Below are positions 56,922-64,000 of a stretch of 64,000 bases of DNA, piece by piece. This DNA is from Bacteroides acidifaciens. GTDB lineage: Bacteria; Bacteroidota; Bacteroidia; Bacteroidales; Bacteroidaceae. Location: contig NZ_CAEUHO010000001.1 in the NCBI RefSeq assembly GCF_903181435.1, forward strand, positions 248,001 through 312,000, read 5' to 3'. Below the pieces are notes generated by a model, which searched no databases, was not told the origin of the DNA, and saw nothing but the letters and a program-made list of their open reading frames with translations. Made by a program: the position numbers and the translations under genes. How positions within the stretch are numbered: position 1 is the first letter of the stretch; each line of letters starts with the position of its first letter.

Positions 56922-57353
56922 TTGTGCCGAAAATTACCAAAGCCTCAATAAAGTTTGGTTCTCCTCCTTCACATCCTTCACGGATGGTAATCATCTGTTT
57001 GACAGGTGTTTTCTGTGAACAAATAAAGAAAAATCTTTTCTTCACGTCCTTCACGCCTTCACAATCCCCACAGTTTGCACTTTCACAGCCCGTAACCTTC
57101 GCATCGGGATTGTCAATCTTAGCAAATTGAACAGCTTGCATCCAAGAAGCCGACTGTAGTTGTCCACCTAGTCGACTTAAGTTGTCTAATCAGCCGACTA
57201 TAGTCAGCCAAGTAGACAACTATAGTCGGCGATTAATAAATAGAAATAAAGTATACGATAAGACGGTAGTTTATCAGTAATAAGAAGGCTGATTCTTAAT
57301 ATTGGAAATGAATAAAATATATTCATAACCGTGCAGCATTGAATAAATGAAAG
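56922..57353. other. Long gene-free region between xusC and pfkA
   Basis: No supportable gene. 56985-57080 is rich in CTTCAC-type repeats (ccttcac, cttcacg, ccttcac). A minus-strand open frame of 81 codons at 56896-57141 has clustered Cys residues (GCESANCGDCEG) but no start signal or homology that I know, and may be the remnant of a lost gene. 57149-57230 holds the inverted/direct repeat cluster listed separately. Confidence 0.5.
57149..57230. repeat. Cluster of four related short repeats in both orientations
   Basis: gccgactgtagttgtccac (57149-57167) and gtagacaactatagtcggc (57212-57230) are inverted copies that differ at 2 of 19 positions. Between them lie a direct copy gtcgacttaagttgtcta (57171-57188) and a partial copy gccgactatagtc (57193-57205). 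The outer pair can form a 19-bp stem enclosing the other two. Confidence 0.8.
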
Positions 57354-57399
57354 AAGAGCGGTGAATGATAAGGAAACCTCCCGTTCATCCACCGCTCTT
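57354..57399. terminator. Terminator downstream of pfkA (bidirectional)
   Basis: The stem aagagcggt / accgctctt, with further imperfect pairing inside, lies 46 bases beyond the pfkA stop on the minus strand. Confidence 0.7.
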
Positions 57400-57444
57400 T
57401 ATCTTATAATACTGATATAAGCTGAACTCCTGAAAATAAAAAGA

Positions 57445-58425
57445 TTAGATTGAAAGCTCTTTCAATACAGTGACAAGATCTCTCTTGATTGGTTTGTCAT
57501 TCTTAATAGCCTTGCTGAACGGTACGTAAACGATTTCATCATGTTCGATTCCGATCATTACGTTACGTTGATCTTCCATAATAGCATCAATAGCAGCAGC
57601 ACCGAGGCGGCTTGCCAGGATACGGTCGTGGGCAGTCGGGCTGCCACCACGTTGTAAGTGACCTAAGATCGTCACACGTACATCATATTGCGGGTATTCG
57701 TTTTTGACACGTTCTGCATAATGCATGGCGCCACCGGTCAGTTCACTTTCGGCTACCAATACGATACTGCTATTCTTTGATTTGCGGAATCCGTTCTTGA
57801 TAAACTCTTCCAGTTGGTCGACTTCCGTACTGAACTCAGGAATAATAGCAGCTTCGGCTCCTGAAGCAATGGCTCCGTTCAGCGCAAGAAAACCTGCGTC
57901 ACGTCCCATCACTTCCACAAAGAACAAACGCTCGTGCGAAGTGGCTGTGTCGCGAATCTTATCTACTGCATCCAAAATAGTATTCAGCGCTGTGTCGTAA
58001 CCAATAGTCGTATCTGTGCCGTAAAGGTCATTGTCAATCGTTCCTGGTAGTCCGATACACGGAACGTCAAATTCCTGCGCGAAGATGCGGGCACCTGTCA
58101 GCGAACCGTCACCACCGATGATAACCAAGGCGTCGATGCCTTCTTTCTTCATATTATCGTAAGCCAGTTGGCGTCCTTCAGGAGTGGTGAACTCCTTGCA
58201 ACGGGCTGTTTTCAAAATTGTTCCACCTAGTTGGATGATGTTACTTACGTTCTGGCTTTTGAATTCTTTGATTTCGCCTGTCACTAAGCCTTTGTATCCT
58301 CTATATATACCTTTAACTTGTAGTCCGTTATAGATAGCCGCACGTGTCACTGCACGTATAGCTGCGTTCATTCCCGGCGCATCACCGCCGGAAGTCAAAA
58401 TTCCGATACACTTTACTGTTCCCAT
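57445..58425 (-). CDS. pfkA: ATP-dependent 6-phosphofructokinase
   Basis: 326 residues, bacterial PfkA size. '[19 protein letters not shown]' (ATP-binding loop), '[18 protein letters not shown]' (GGDGS, with Gly and not Asp, the mark of ATP use), '[23 protein letters not shown]' (catalytic Asp; Gly instead of the Lys of PPi-dependent enzymes), '[18 protein letters not shown]' and '[22 protein letters not shown]' (fructose-6-phosphate and effector sites). It commits glucose-6-P carbon to glycolysis. Monocistronic. Confidence 0.96.
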   Translation of the reverse strand: MGTVKCIGILTSGGDAPGMNAAIRAVTRAAIYNGLQVKGIYRGYKGLVTGEIKEFKSQNVSNIIQLGGTILKTARCKEFTTPEGRQLAYDNMKKEGIDALVIIGGDGSLTGARIFAQEFDVPCIGLPGTIDNDLYGTDTTIGYDTALNTILDAVDKIRDTATSHERLFFVEVMGRDAGFLALNGAIASGAEAAIIPEFSTEVDQLEEFIKNGFRKSKNSSIVLVAESELTGGAMHYAERVKNEYPQYDVRVTILGHLQRGGSPTAHDRILASRLGAAAIDAIMEDQRNVMIGIEHDEIVYVPFSKAIKNDKPIKRDLVTVLKELSI

Positions 58426-58458
58426 AACACAATCTTTTCATTAATTAGTTTGATGTGG

Positions 58459-58466
58459 CAAATGTA
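58459..58466 (-). promoter_or_regulatory. -7 promoter element of pfkA
   Basis: TACATTTG on the minus strand, 34 bases ahead of the pfkA ATG. Confidence 0.5.
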
Positions 58467-58600
58467 CAATAAAAAGTTGAAAGCAATGTTTATGAAGTTT
58501 TTTTTCGCATGACGAAACCATTAAAAATGTTCAAATATCCGTTCTTTGCTTTCTTTTTATTCTTATCTGTTGCTTTTCATTTTTATCTATAACTTTGCTG

Positions 58601-59473
58601 TTATTCTTTATTTATAAGTGCCCGAATGTGGTTGTATATCTTTTCCATCAGCCATTTAGGAGTTGAAGTAGCTCCACATACCCCAATCGACTGTACGTTT
58701 TGGAGTAAAGAAACGTCTATTTCCCTTTCGTTGTCTATCAAATGTGAATTAGGATTCACTTTCAGACACTCTTCAAACAGCATCTTTCCGTTCGAGCTTT
58801 TTTTTCCGCTCACGAAAAATATCAAATCATGTGTAGCTGCAAACTCTCTGAGCTTGGGCATGCGGTTGGCAACTTGGCGGCAAATCGTGTCGTAATACTC
58901 GAAAGTCGCGTCCTGTGAGATATGTTTTTTGATATATCCTACAATTTCCTGAAATTCGTCGAGCGACTTGGTTGTCTGCGAGAAAAGCCGGATGTTCTTG
59001 CTTAAGTCCAGTTTCTTCGCTTCCTCGGCTTTTTCGATGACAATCGCTTTTCCGTCTGTCTGTCCCACCAGTCCCAACACTTCTGCGTGACCGGTTTTGC
59101 CGTATATGACAATTTGCTTTTCTTGCTTCCCATCTTGTAGGAATTCCTGCTTGATACGCTTCTGCAAACGCAGCACTACCGGGCAGGTAGCATCTATTAT
59201 CTCTATATTATTTTCGTGGGCAATCATGTAAGTTTCCGGTGGTTCTCCGTGTGCCCTGAGCAGAACCTTGACATTCCGCAACTGCTTGAACTCTTCGCGG
59301 TTGATGGTAATCAATCCCATCGTTTTCAGCCTGTCCACTTCCCGGCTATTGTGTACTATATCTCCAAGACAATAAAGCGTTTCTCCTTTTGCCAACTCTT
59401 CTTCCGCTTTGTGAATGGCAGTCACTACTCCAAAACAGAAACCTGAATCCTCATCTATCTCTACTTTAATCAT
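58601..59473 (-). CDS. ispH: 4-hydroxy-3-methylbut-2-enyl diphosphate reductase
   Basis: 290 residues. The last enzyme of the MEP isoprenoid pathway; it makes IPP and DMAPP with an iron-sulfur cluster. The three cluster cysteines are in 'DSGFCFGVVTAIHKAEE' (N-terminus), 'IIDATCPVVLRLQKRI' and 'NVQSIGVCGATSTPKWLMEKI' near the end; a 'DTICRQVANRMPKLREFA' helix carries a further Cys that is part of the normal IspH motif set. 'LLRAHGEPPETY' supplies the substrate His. It follows cmk on the same strand after 112 bases that contain a triple tandem repeat. IPP made here feeds the prenyltransferase at 61249. Confidence 0.96.
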   Translation of the reverse strand: MIKVEIDEDSGFCFGVVTAIHKAEEELAKGETLYCLGDIVHNSREVDRLKTMGLITINREEFKQLRNVKVLLRAHGEPPETYMIAHENNIEIIDATCPVVLRLQKRIKQEFLQDGKQEKQIVIYGKTGHAEVLGLVGQTDGKAIVIEKAEEAKKLDLSKNIRLFSQTTKSLDEFQEIVGYIKKHISQDATFEYYDTICRQVANRMPKLREFAATHDLIFFVSGKKSSNGKMLFEECLKVNPNSHLIDNEREIDVSLLQNVQSIGVCGATSTPKWLMEKIYNHIRALINKE

Positions 59474-59500
59474 ATAGAAAACTACTTATATATTGAATAG

Positions 59501-59560
59501 TATCACTTATACTATAAAAATATCACTTGTATTATAAGGGTATCACTCGTATTATAAAGA
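59501..59560. repeat. Three tandem 20-nt repeats between cmk and ispH
   Basis: Three gapless units at 59501-59520, 59521-59540 and 59541-59560, each starting tatcact and containing a TATAAxxx end (tatcacttatactataaaaa and two variants). They are AT-rich and lie 28 bases upstream of the ispH start on the minus strand. Confidence 0.85.
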
Positions 59561-59585
59561 ATATGCCTCAAGCAATGAAGAAAGA

Positions 59586-60272
59586 CTATTTGCTGACCTT
59601 ATTAAAATTCTCGAACAACCATTCTTTCTGCTGCTCGATTGTCAAATTCGTATTGTCCAGTAAGATAGCATCTTCGGCTTTGCGCAGTGGGCTTACTTCC
59701 CGGTTTTGGTCAATGTAATCCCGTTGCTTCACGTTCTCCAATATTTCGTCGAAACTAGCTTCCTGTCCTTTCGCTTTCAGTTCGTCATAACGGCGCTGTG
59801 CACGGATTTCCGGTGTGGCAGTTACAAATATTTTCAATTCTGCATCCGGGAAAACGGTAGTCCCGATGTCTCTGCCGTCCATCACTATTCCCTTTTCTTT
59901 TCCCATCGCCTGCTGTTGGGCTACCATTGCTTCGCGTACAAAGTCGAGCGCGCTGATAGGGCTGACTTTGGACGAAACTTCCATCGTGCGGATTTTGCTT
60001 TCCACATTCACATCGTTGAGGTAGGTGTCCGGGCGTCCCGTTTCCGGATTCAAACGGAAAGAAATATGAATGTTCTTGATTTCATTTCTCAGTTTTCCCA
60101 CGTCGATAACGTCACCGTCGAAAATTCCGTTCTCTATACTATATAAAGTGACCGCGCGATACATGGCTCCGCTGTCAATGTAAATGTACCCCACTTCACG
60201 GGCAAGATCCTTGGCCATAGTGCTTTTTCCGCAAGAGGAAAAACCGTCGACTGCTATTACTATCTTTTTCAT
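59586..60272 (-). CDS. cmk: Cytidylate kinase
   Basis: 228 residues from the ATG at 60272. A longer frame begins at a TTG (60299) that lies inside the -7 element, so it is rejected. P-loop '[19 protein letters not shown]', then '[16 protein letters not shown]', '[22 protein letters not shown]' and '[25 protein letters not shown]' (Cmk signature), with the lid '[36 protein letters not shown]'. It phosphorylates CMP and dCMP. Bacteroides, like many bacteria, has cmk near ispH/lytB. This is the standard Cmk; the protein at 6210 is the divergent one. Confidence 0.95.
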   Translation of the reverse strand: MKKIVIAVDGFSSCGKSTMAKDLAREVGYIYIDSGAMYRAVTLYSIENGIFDGDVIDVGKLRNEIKNIHISFRLNPETGRPDTYLNDVNVESKIRTMEVSSKVSPISALDFVREAMVAQQQAMGKEKGIVMDGRDIGTTVFPDAELKIFVTATPEIRAQRRYDELKAKGQEASFDEILENVKQRDYIDQNREVSPLRKAEDAILLDNTNLTIEQQKEWLFENFNKVSK

Positions 60273-60296
60273 ATTCAGTTCATCTAATTTGTCCGC

Positions 60297-60304
60297 CAAA
60301 GATA
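60297..60304 (-). promoter_or_regulatory. -7 promoter element of cmk
   Basis: TATCTTTG on the minus strand, 25 bases before the ATG at 60272. Confidence 0.5.
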
Positions 60305-60429
60305 CGTTTATTTTGAAAACAGACCGAACGATCGGTATAAAAAAGAGTGAAGTAACTACGAAAGAATTAAAAAAGTTAAAAAGCCGGATAAAAAGACAGG
60401 AAGAGACGGATGGTTAACTGAAAATGTAC

Positions 60430-60437
60430 TATATTTG
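60430..60437 (+). promoter_or_regulatory. -7 promoter element of the tonB gene
   Basis: TATATTTG lies 57 bases before the ATG of the TonB protein. Confidence 0.5.
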
Positions 60438-60493
60438 CCCAAAGACACATAGGAAGACACTTTTTTTTATTAATCATTATATTAATTATTTTT

Positions 60494-61177
60494 ATGGAAG
60501 TTAAAAAATCACCCAAAGCAGACCTGGAAGGCAAGAAGTCTACATGGTTGCTCGTTGGTTACGTGGTAGTGCTAGCTTTCATGTTCGTGGCGTTCGAATG
60601 GACCCAGCGTGACGTGAAGATTGATACAAGCCAGGCTGTAGCTGATGTCGTGTTTGAAGAGGAAATTATTCCTATTACCGAAACCCCTGAACAAGCAGCT
60701 CCACCACCACCCGAAGCCCCGAAAGTGGCCGAATTGTTGGAGATTGTCGATGATAAAGCCGAGATTGATGAAACAACAACCATTATCAATGAAGATAATG
60801 CCGCTCCTGTAGAGGTAAAATACGTGCCGGTACAGGTTGTTGAAGAAGAGCCGGAAGAACAAACCATTTTTGAAGTTGTAGAAAACATGCCGGAGTTCCA
60901 GGGCGGACAGGCAGCTTTGATGCAGTATCTGGCTAAGAATATCAAATATCCTACTATCGCACAGGAAAACGGAACTCAAGGACGTGTTATCGTACAGTTC
61001 GTTGTTAACAAAGACGGTAGTATTGTAGATGCAAAAGTTGTACGTAGTGTTGACCCGTATCTGGACAAAGAAGCTCTCCGTGTGATAAACACCATGCCGA
61101 AGTGGAAACCAGGTATGCAGCGTGGTAAACCGGTACGTGTTAAATTTACAGTTCCTGTGATGTTCAGACTGCAGTAA
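60494..61177 (+). CDS. tonB: TonB energy-transducing protein
   Basis: 227 residues. One N-terminal membrane helix (about 16-34, 'STWLLVGYVVVLAFMFVAFEW') follows a basic start (KKSPKADLEGKK). A periplasmic Pro/Glu-rich spacer follows (about 55-125, with 'APPPPEAPKVAELLEIV' and 'VPVQVVEEEPEEQ'). The C-terminal TonB domain (about 140-227) carries 'GTQGRVIVQFVVNKDGSIVDAKVVRS', 'LDKEALRVINTMPKWKPG' and 'VRVKFTVPVMFRL'. It couples the inner-membrane proton gradient to TonB-dependent receptors such as those at 16202 and 51855; which receptor it serves is not evident. No exbB/exbD nearby. Monocistronic. Confidence 0.93.
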   Translation: MEVKKSPKADLEGKKSTWLLVGYVVVLAFMFVAFEWTQRDVKIDTSQAVADVVFEEEIIPITETPEQAAPPPPEAPKVAELLEIVDDKAEIDETTTIINEDNAAPVEVKYVPVQVVEEEPEEQTIFEVVENMPEFQGGQAALMQYLAKNIKYPTIAQENGTQGRVIVQFVVNKDGSIVDAKVVRSVDPYLDKEALRVINTMPKWKPGMQRGKPVRVKFTVPVMFRLQ

Positions 61178-61194
61178 TTTGTAACTCAATAATT

Positions 61195-61224
61195 AAAGAG
61201 GCTGCTTACGGCAGCCTCTTTTTT
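61195..61224 (+). terminator. Terminator of tonB
   Basis: Perfect stem aagaggctgc / gcagcctctt with a 5-base loop and a TTTTTT tail, 18 bases after the stop. Confidence 0.92.
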
Positions 61225-61248
61225 CATTCATTAATATTTTCATCCATC

Positions 61249-62223
61249 ATGTTCACAGCTTCTCAACTACTTGATAAAATAAACAATCATATTTCTGAAA
61301 TACAGTTTACTCGGACACCGAAAGGGCTCTATGAACCGATTGAATACATTCTTTCTTTAGGGGGGAAGCGGATACGTCCTGTATTAATGTTGATGGCGTA
61401 TAACTTGTATCGTGAGGATGTAGCATCTGTCTACGATCCTGCCATAGCTATCGAAGTTTATCACAACCACACATTGCTGCATGATGATTTGATGGACCGT
61501 TCGGATATGCGCAGGGGGAAGCCCACCGTACACAAGGTCTGGAACGATAACACTGCCGTGCTTTCAGGAGATGCTATGCTGATTTTGGCGATTCGCTACA
61601 TGACAGCTTGTCCGACGGAGCATTTGAAAGAAGTGATGGAACTGTTCAACCTGACTACACTTGAAATTTGTGAAGGACAGCAGTTGGATATGGAATTTGA
61701 ATCCCGCTGTGATGTCACCGAGGATGAATATATCGAAATGATTCGCCTGAAAACAGCTGTGTTGCTGGCAGGCAGTCTCAAAATCGGTGCTATTCTGGCA
61801 GGAGCGACTGCCAAAGATGCCGACAATCTGTATAATTTCGGAATGCATATAGGAGTCGCATTCCAGTTGCAAGATGATTTGTTGGACGTTTATGGTGATT
61901 CGGAAGTGTTCGGTAAGAAAATAGGCGGCGATATTCTTTGTAACAAAAAAACATATATGCTTATCAAGGCACTGGATCGTGCGGACGAAAAGCAAAGAGA
62001 AGAACTGGACCGTTGGCTGAATGCTGAAACCTGTCAGCCTGCTGAGAAAATAGCGGCAGTGACGGAACTGTATAATCAACTGAATATTCGTAATGTCTGC
62101 GAAAACAAGATGCGCGAATATTATACACTCGCCATGGAAAGCCTTTCGGCGGTAGCTGTGCCAGAGGACAGAAAAAAAGAACTGAAAAACTTGGTAAAAT
62201 TACTGATGTATCGTGAAATGTAA
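61249..62223 (+). CDS. Polyprenyl (trans-isoprenyl diphosphate) synthase
   Basis: 324 residues. 'YILSLGGKRIRPVLMLMAYNL' (IPP-binding GGKRIRP), the first Asp-rich motif 'LLHDDLMDRSDMRRGKPTVH' (DDxxD) and the second 'FQLQDDLLDVYGDSEVFGKKIGGDI' (DDxxD) are all present. It joins IPP units to an allylic primer. Product length (farnesyl, geranylgeranyl or longer, for quinones) cannot be decided by eye. The next gene starts 15 bases later, and a tatD gene follows it, so the three are probably cotranscribed. Confidence 0.93.
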   Translation: MFTASQLLDKINNHISEIQFTRTPKGLYEPIEYILSLGGKRIRPVLMLMAYNLYREDVASVYDPAIAIEVYHNHTLLHDDLMDRSDMRRGKPTVHKVWNDNTAVLSGDAMLILAIRYMTACPTEHLKEVMELFNLTTLEICEGQQLDMEFESRCDVTEDEYIEMIRLKTAVLLAGSLKIGAILAGATAKDADNLYNFGMHIGVAFQLQDDLLDVYGDSEVFGKKIGGDILCNKKTYMLIKALDRADEKQREELDRWLNAETCQPAEKIAAVTELYNQLNIRNVCENKMREYYTLAMESLSAVAVPEDRKKELKNLVKLLMYREM

Positions 62224-62238
62224 CTAAGTTCTTGAAAT

Positions 62239-62958
62239 ATGCCATACAGACGACTACCAAATACAGACCAGGCAAGGGTTCGGGCGTTGAAAACAGCGGT
62301 CGAAAAAGGAGAACTGTATAATGTACGCGACCTGGCAATTACACTAAAGACATTGTTTGAAGCGCGCAATTTCCTGCAAAGGTTCGAAGCGGCGCAAATT
62401 TATTATACGCAATGCTATGATAACCAGTCGCGAGCGAGCCGAAAACATCAGTCGAATGTGAAAACCGCCAGGCTGTATATCTCTCATTTTATCCAAGTGC
62501 TCAATCTGGCTGTGCTTCGTGATGAAATAAAAGTAGCACATAAAGATTTGTATGGTCTGCCCAATACGAACACTGTGCCGGATTTGCTGAGCGAAGCGGC
62601 GTTGGTGGAGTGGGGAAAGAAAATCATTGAAGGTGAGCAACGGCGGACGTCCCAAGGTGGCATACCTATTTATAATCCTACTATTGCCCGCGTGAAAGTG
62701 CATTATGATATCTTTCTTGACAGTTACGAACGCCAGAAGAATTATCAGGCACTGACCGGCCGGAGTCTTGACGAACTGGCTTCCATGCGCGATCGTGCCG
62801 ACGAATTGATATTGGATATTTGGAATCAGGTTGAAGCTAAATATCAGGACGTTACTCCCAATGAAGTTCGACTGGAAAAATGCCGTGATTACGGTTTGAT
62901 ATATTATTACCGTTCCAGTGAAAAAGTAAAAGAAGAAAATAAAATATCATGCTTATAG
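62239..62958 (+). CDS. Conserved Bacteroidetes hypothetical protein (DUF6261-like)
   Basis: 239 residues, no signal peptide and no membrane segment. It is largely helical and rich in Arg, Lys, Glu and Gln ('RLPNTDQARVRALKTAVEKGEL', 'VKTARLYISHFIQVLNLAVLR'). Family and function are not recognised with confidence; the DUF label is a guess. It is compact and coupled: it starts 15 bases after the prenyl synthase stop and overlaps tatD by ten bases. A Bacteroides-conserved soluble protein is the most that can be said. Confidence 0.6.
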   Translation: MPYRRLPNTDQARVRALKTAVEKGELYNVRDLAITLKTLFEARNFLQRFEAAQIYYTQCYDNQSRASRKHQSNVKTARLYISHFIQVLNLAVLRDEIKVAHKDLYGLPNTNTVPDLLSEAALVEWGKKIIEGEQRRTSQGGIPIYNPTIARVKVHYDIFLDSYERQKNYQALTGRSLDELASMRDRADELILDIWNQVEAKYQDVTPNEVRLEKCRDYGLIYYYRSSEKVKEENKISCL

Positions 62959-63725
62959 ATACTCACTCTCATCTTTTTTTAGAAGAATTTTCGGAAGATT
63001 TGCCACAAGTGATGGAGCGTGCACGCGAAGCTGGCGTTTCGTCTATCTTTATGCCGAATATAGATAGTACGACGATTGAACCGATGCTGTCTGTATGTGC
63101 TGATTATCCGGGTTTTTGCTATCCGATGATCGGAGTGCATCCCACCTCGGTCAATGAAACATATGAACAGGAATTGGCAGTTGTGCAGGAGCAGTTGGCT
63201 GGCTTCAATCAGTACGTCGCTATCGGTGAAATTGGCCTTGACCTTTATTGGGACAAGACCTTCTTGAAGGAACAACTGCTGGTCTTTGAAAAGCAGATTG
63301 AATGGGCGCTCGAATATCGGTTGCCGATTGTCATTCATTCAAGAGATGCTTTTGAGTATATATATAAGGTAATGGAACCCTATAAAAATACTTCGCTCAC
63401 CGGTATTTTTCATAGTTTCACCGGTACGCCCGAAGAAGCTTCAAAGTTGCTGGAATTTGAAGGATTCATGCTAGGCATTAATGGAGTAGTCACCTTTAAA
63501 AAATCAACTCTGCCGGAGACATTGCTGACAGTTCCTTTGGAACGTATCGTGCTCGAAACAGACTCTCCGTATTTAACTCCGGTTCCGAACCGTGGTAAGC
63601 GGAATGAAAGTGCGAATGTGAAGGACACCCTCGCAAAAGTGGCGGAAATTTATCGGATGCCCTCTGAATATGTGTCTCAGGTCACTTCGGAAAATGCACT
63701 AAAAGTGTTTGGAATCCGCAAATAA
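62949..63725 (+). CDS. tatD: TatD-family metal-dependent hydrolase
   Basis: 258 residues. TatD signatures: 'LIDTHSHLFLEEFSEDL' (metal HxH), 'GVHPTSVNETY' (metal His), 'AIGEIGLDLYWDKTFLKEQLLVFEKQI' (bridging Glu), 'LPIVIHSRDAFEYI' (metal His), 'FHSFTGTPEEASKLL' (metal His) and 'IVLETDSPYLTPVPNRGKRNES' (catalytic Asp). Members are 3'-5' deoxyribonucleases used in DNA repair or fragmentation; the name TatD does not imply protein export. It overlaps the hypothetical gene upstream by ten bases, so the two are translationally coupled. Confidence 0.93.
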   Translation: MLIDTHSHLFLEEFSEDLPQVMERAREAGVSSIFMPNIDSTTIEPMLSVCADYPGFCYPMIGVHPTSVNETYEQELAVVQEQLAGFNQYVAIGEIGLDLYWDKTFLKEQLLVFEKQIEWALEYRLPIVIHSRDAFEYIYKVMEPYKNTSLTGIFHSFTGTPEEASKLLEFEGFMLGINGVVTFKKSTLPETLLTVPLERIVLETDSPYLTPVPNRGKRNESANVKDTLAKVAEIYRMPSEYVSQVTSENALKVFGIRK

Positions 63726-63845
63726 GGTTCGAAAGGTTTTAAATTATATTAATTTGCAGTATTTATTCAAGATAAAAAAGGGATAATGCTTCAAGAAAAG
63801 AAAAAAAAGGATACATTTGTAGCTGAAAATGCGGAAAACTTATAA

Positions 63846-63933
63846 GGAGAGATGCTCGAGTGGTTGAAGAGGCACGCCTGGAAAGCGTGTATACGCCTAA
63901 AGCGTATCCGGGGTTCGAATCCCCGTCTCTCCG
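63846..63933 (+). tRNA. tRNA-Ser, anticodon GGA
   Basis: Acceptor arms ggagaga (63846-63852) and tctctcc (63926-63932) pair fully, with discriminator G at 63933. Anticodon loop ctGGAaa puts the anticodon at 63880-63882, flanked by the cacgc / gcgtg stem. A long variable arm (atacgc / gcgtat), as expected for a class II tRNA-Ser, and the T-loop ggttcgaatcc are present. The 3' CCA is not encoded. tRNA genes are common integration sites, but no integrase is visible in the 67 bases that follow. Confidence 0.97.
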
Positions 63934-64000
63934 CAGAATTGAAAACGGAACGAGAAGTAAAAACAATAATAATAATCAATTAATTAATCTTAAAAATTAG

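Noticed and set aside
63763..63979. Minus-strand frames over the tRNA-Ser gene
   Set aside because: They are the antisense translation of the tRNA and its flanks (the typical RRGFEPRIR-type artefact).
63934..64000. Integrated element at the tRNA-Ser gene
   Set aside because: No integrase or repeated tRNA 3' end is visible before the window ends, so nothing supports integration.

Overview
The window is chromosomal DNA from a Bacteroides species, very probably from the B. thetaiotaomicron / B. ovatus group. The evidence is internal. Promoters carry the Bacteroides -7 element TAnnTTTG. There is an ECF sigma / FecR anti-sigma / SusC / SusD locus. Many lipoproteins have acidic residues after the lipid-attached cysteine (the surface-export type). 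The order of housekeeping genes matches what I remember of the BT_2060-2100 neighbourhood of B. thetaiotaomicron, including the xenosiderophore system xusABC, the acyl-ACP thioesterase in the ilv operon, a bile salt hydrolase and mutAB. No insertion sequence, prophage, integrase or CRISPR array was seen.

Layout. (1) 1-5877: the tail of a vitamin B12 surface-capture locus (BtuG-like propeller, surface lipoprotein, DUF5074 propeller), interrupted by a strikingly AT-rich two-gene cassette at about 1200-3400. The cassette encodes a small lipoprotein and a MACPF (pore-forming) lipoprotein, a candidate Bacteroidales secreted antimicrobial protein. (2) 6175-12915: a cytidylate-kinase-like protein, an AspT/YidE-type transporter and mutAB, the B12-dependent methylmalonyl-CoA mutase. 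(3) 13096-23085: an ECF-sigma-controlled SusCD locus with a GLUG-type lipoprotein and a tandem endonuclease/exonuclease/phosphatase lipoprotein whose second domain has lost most catalytic residues. A duplicated 42-bp promoter-like module lies in front of the anti-sigma gene and again in front of susC. (4) 23268-35227: topB, a 22-nt tandem repeat, an outer-membrane protein, a bile salt hydrolase, an M20 dipeptidase and aroC, a calycin / barrel / PCMD group, a CyuA-like protein and slyD. (5) 35474-41746: the branched-chain amino acid operon ilvD-ilvB-ilvN-thioesterase-ilvC, preceded by a textbook attenuator: promoter, 25-residue Leu/Ile/Val-rich leader peptide, antiterminator and terminator. (6) 41745-48659: a helicase, divergent from the acn-icd-gltA operon that makes 2-oxoglutarate. 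(7) 48749-51662: a three-gene operon with the composition of the Bacteroidetes steroid / bile acid reduction cluster (steroid 5-alpha-reductase family, OYE-family flavoenzyme, SDR). (8) 51771-56921: xusABC. (9) 57354-63933: pfkA, ispH, cmk, a TonB protein, a prenyltransferase, a conserved hypothetical gene, tatD and tRNA-Ser(GGA), with two further small intergenic repeat clusters.

Several parts work together. The B12 capture genes sit next to the B12-dependent mutase of the propionate/succinate pathway. The bile salt hydrolase and the steroid reduction operon are both in the window and could act in sequence on host bile acids. The TonB protein could energise any of the TonB-dependent receptors. 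The two strongest points for a second look are the ilv attenuator and the MACPF cassette inside the B12 locus; the ECF promoter module with its half-dead EEP effector comes next. All family names come from reading motifs by eye; no database search was run.
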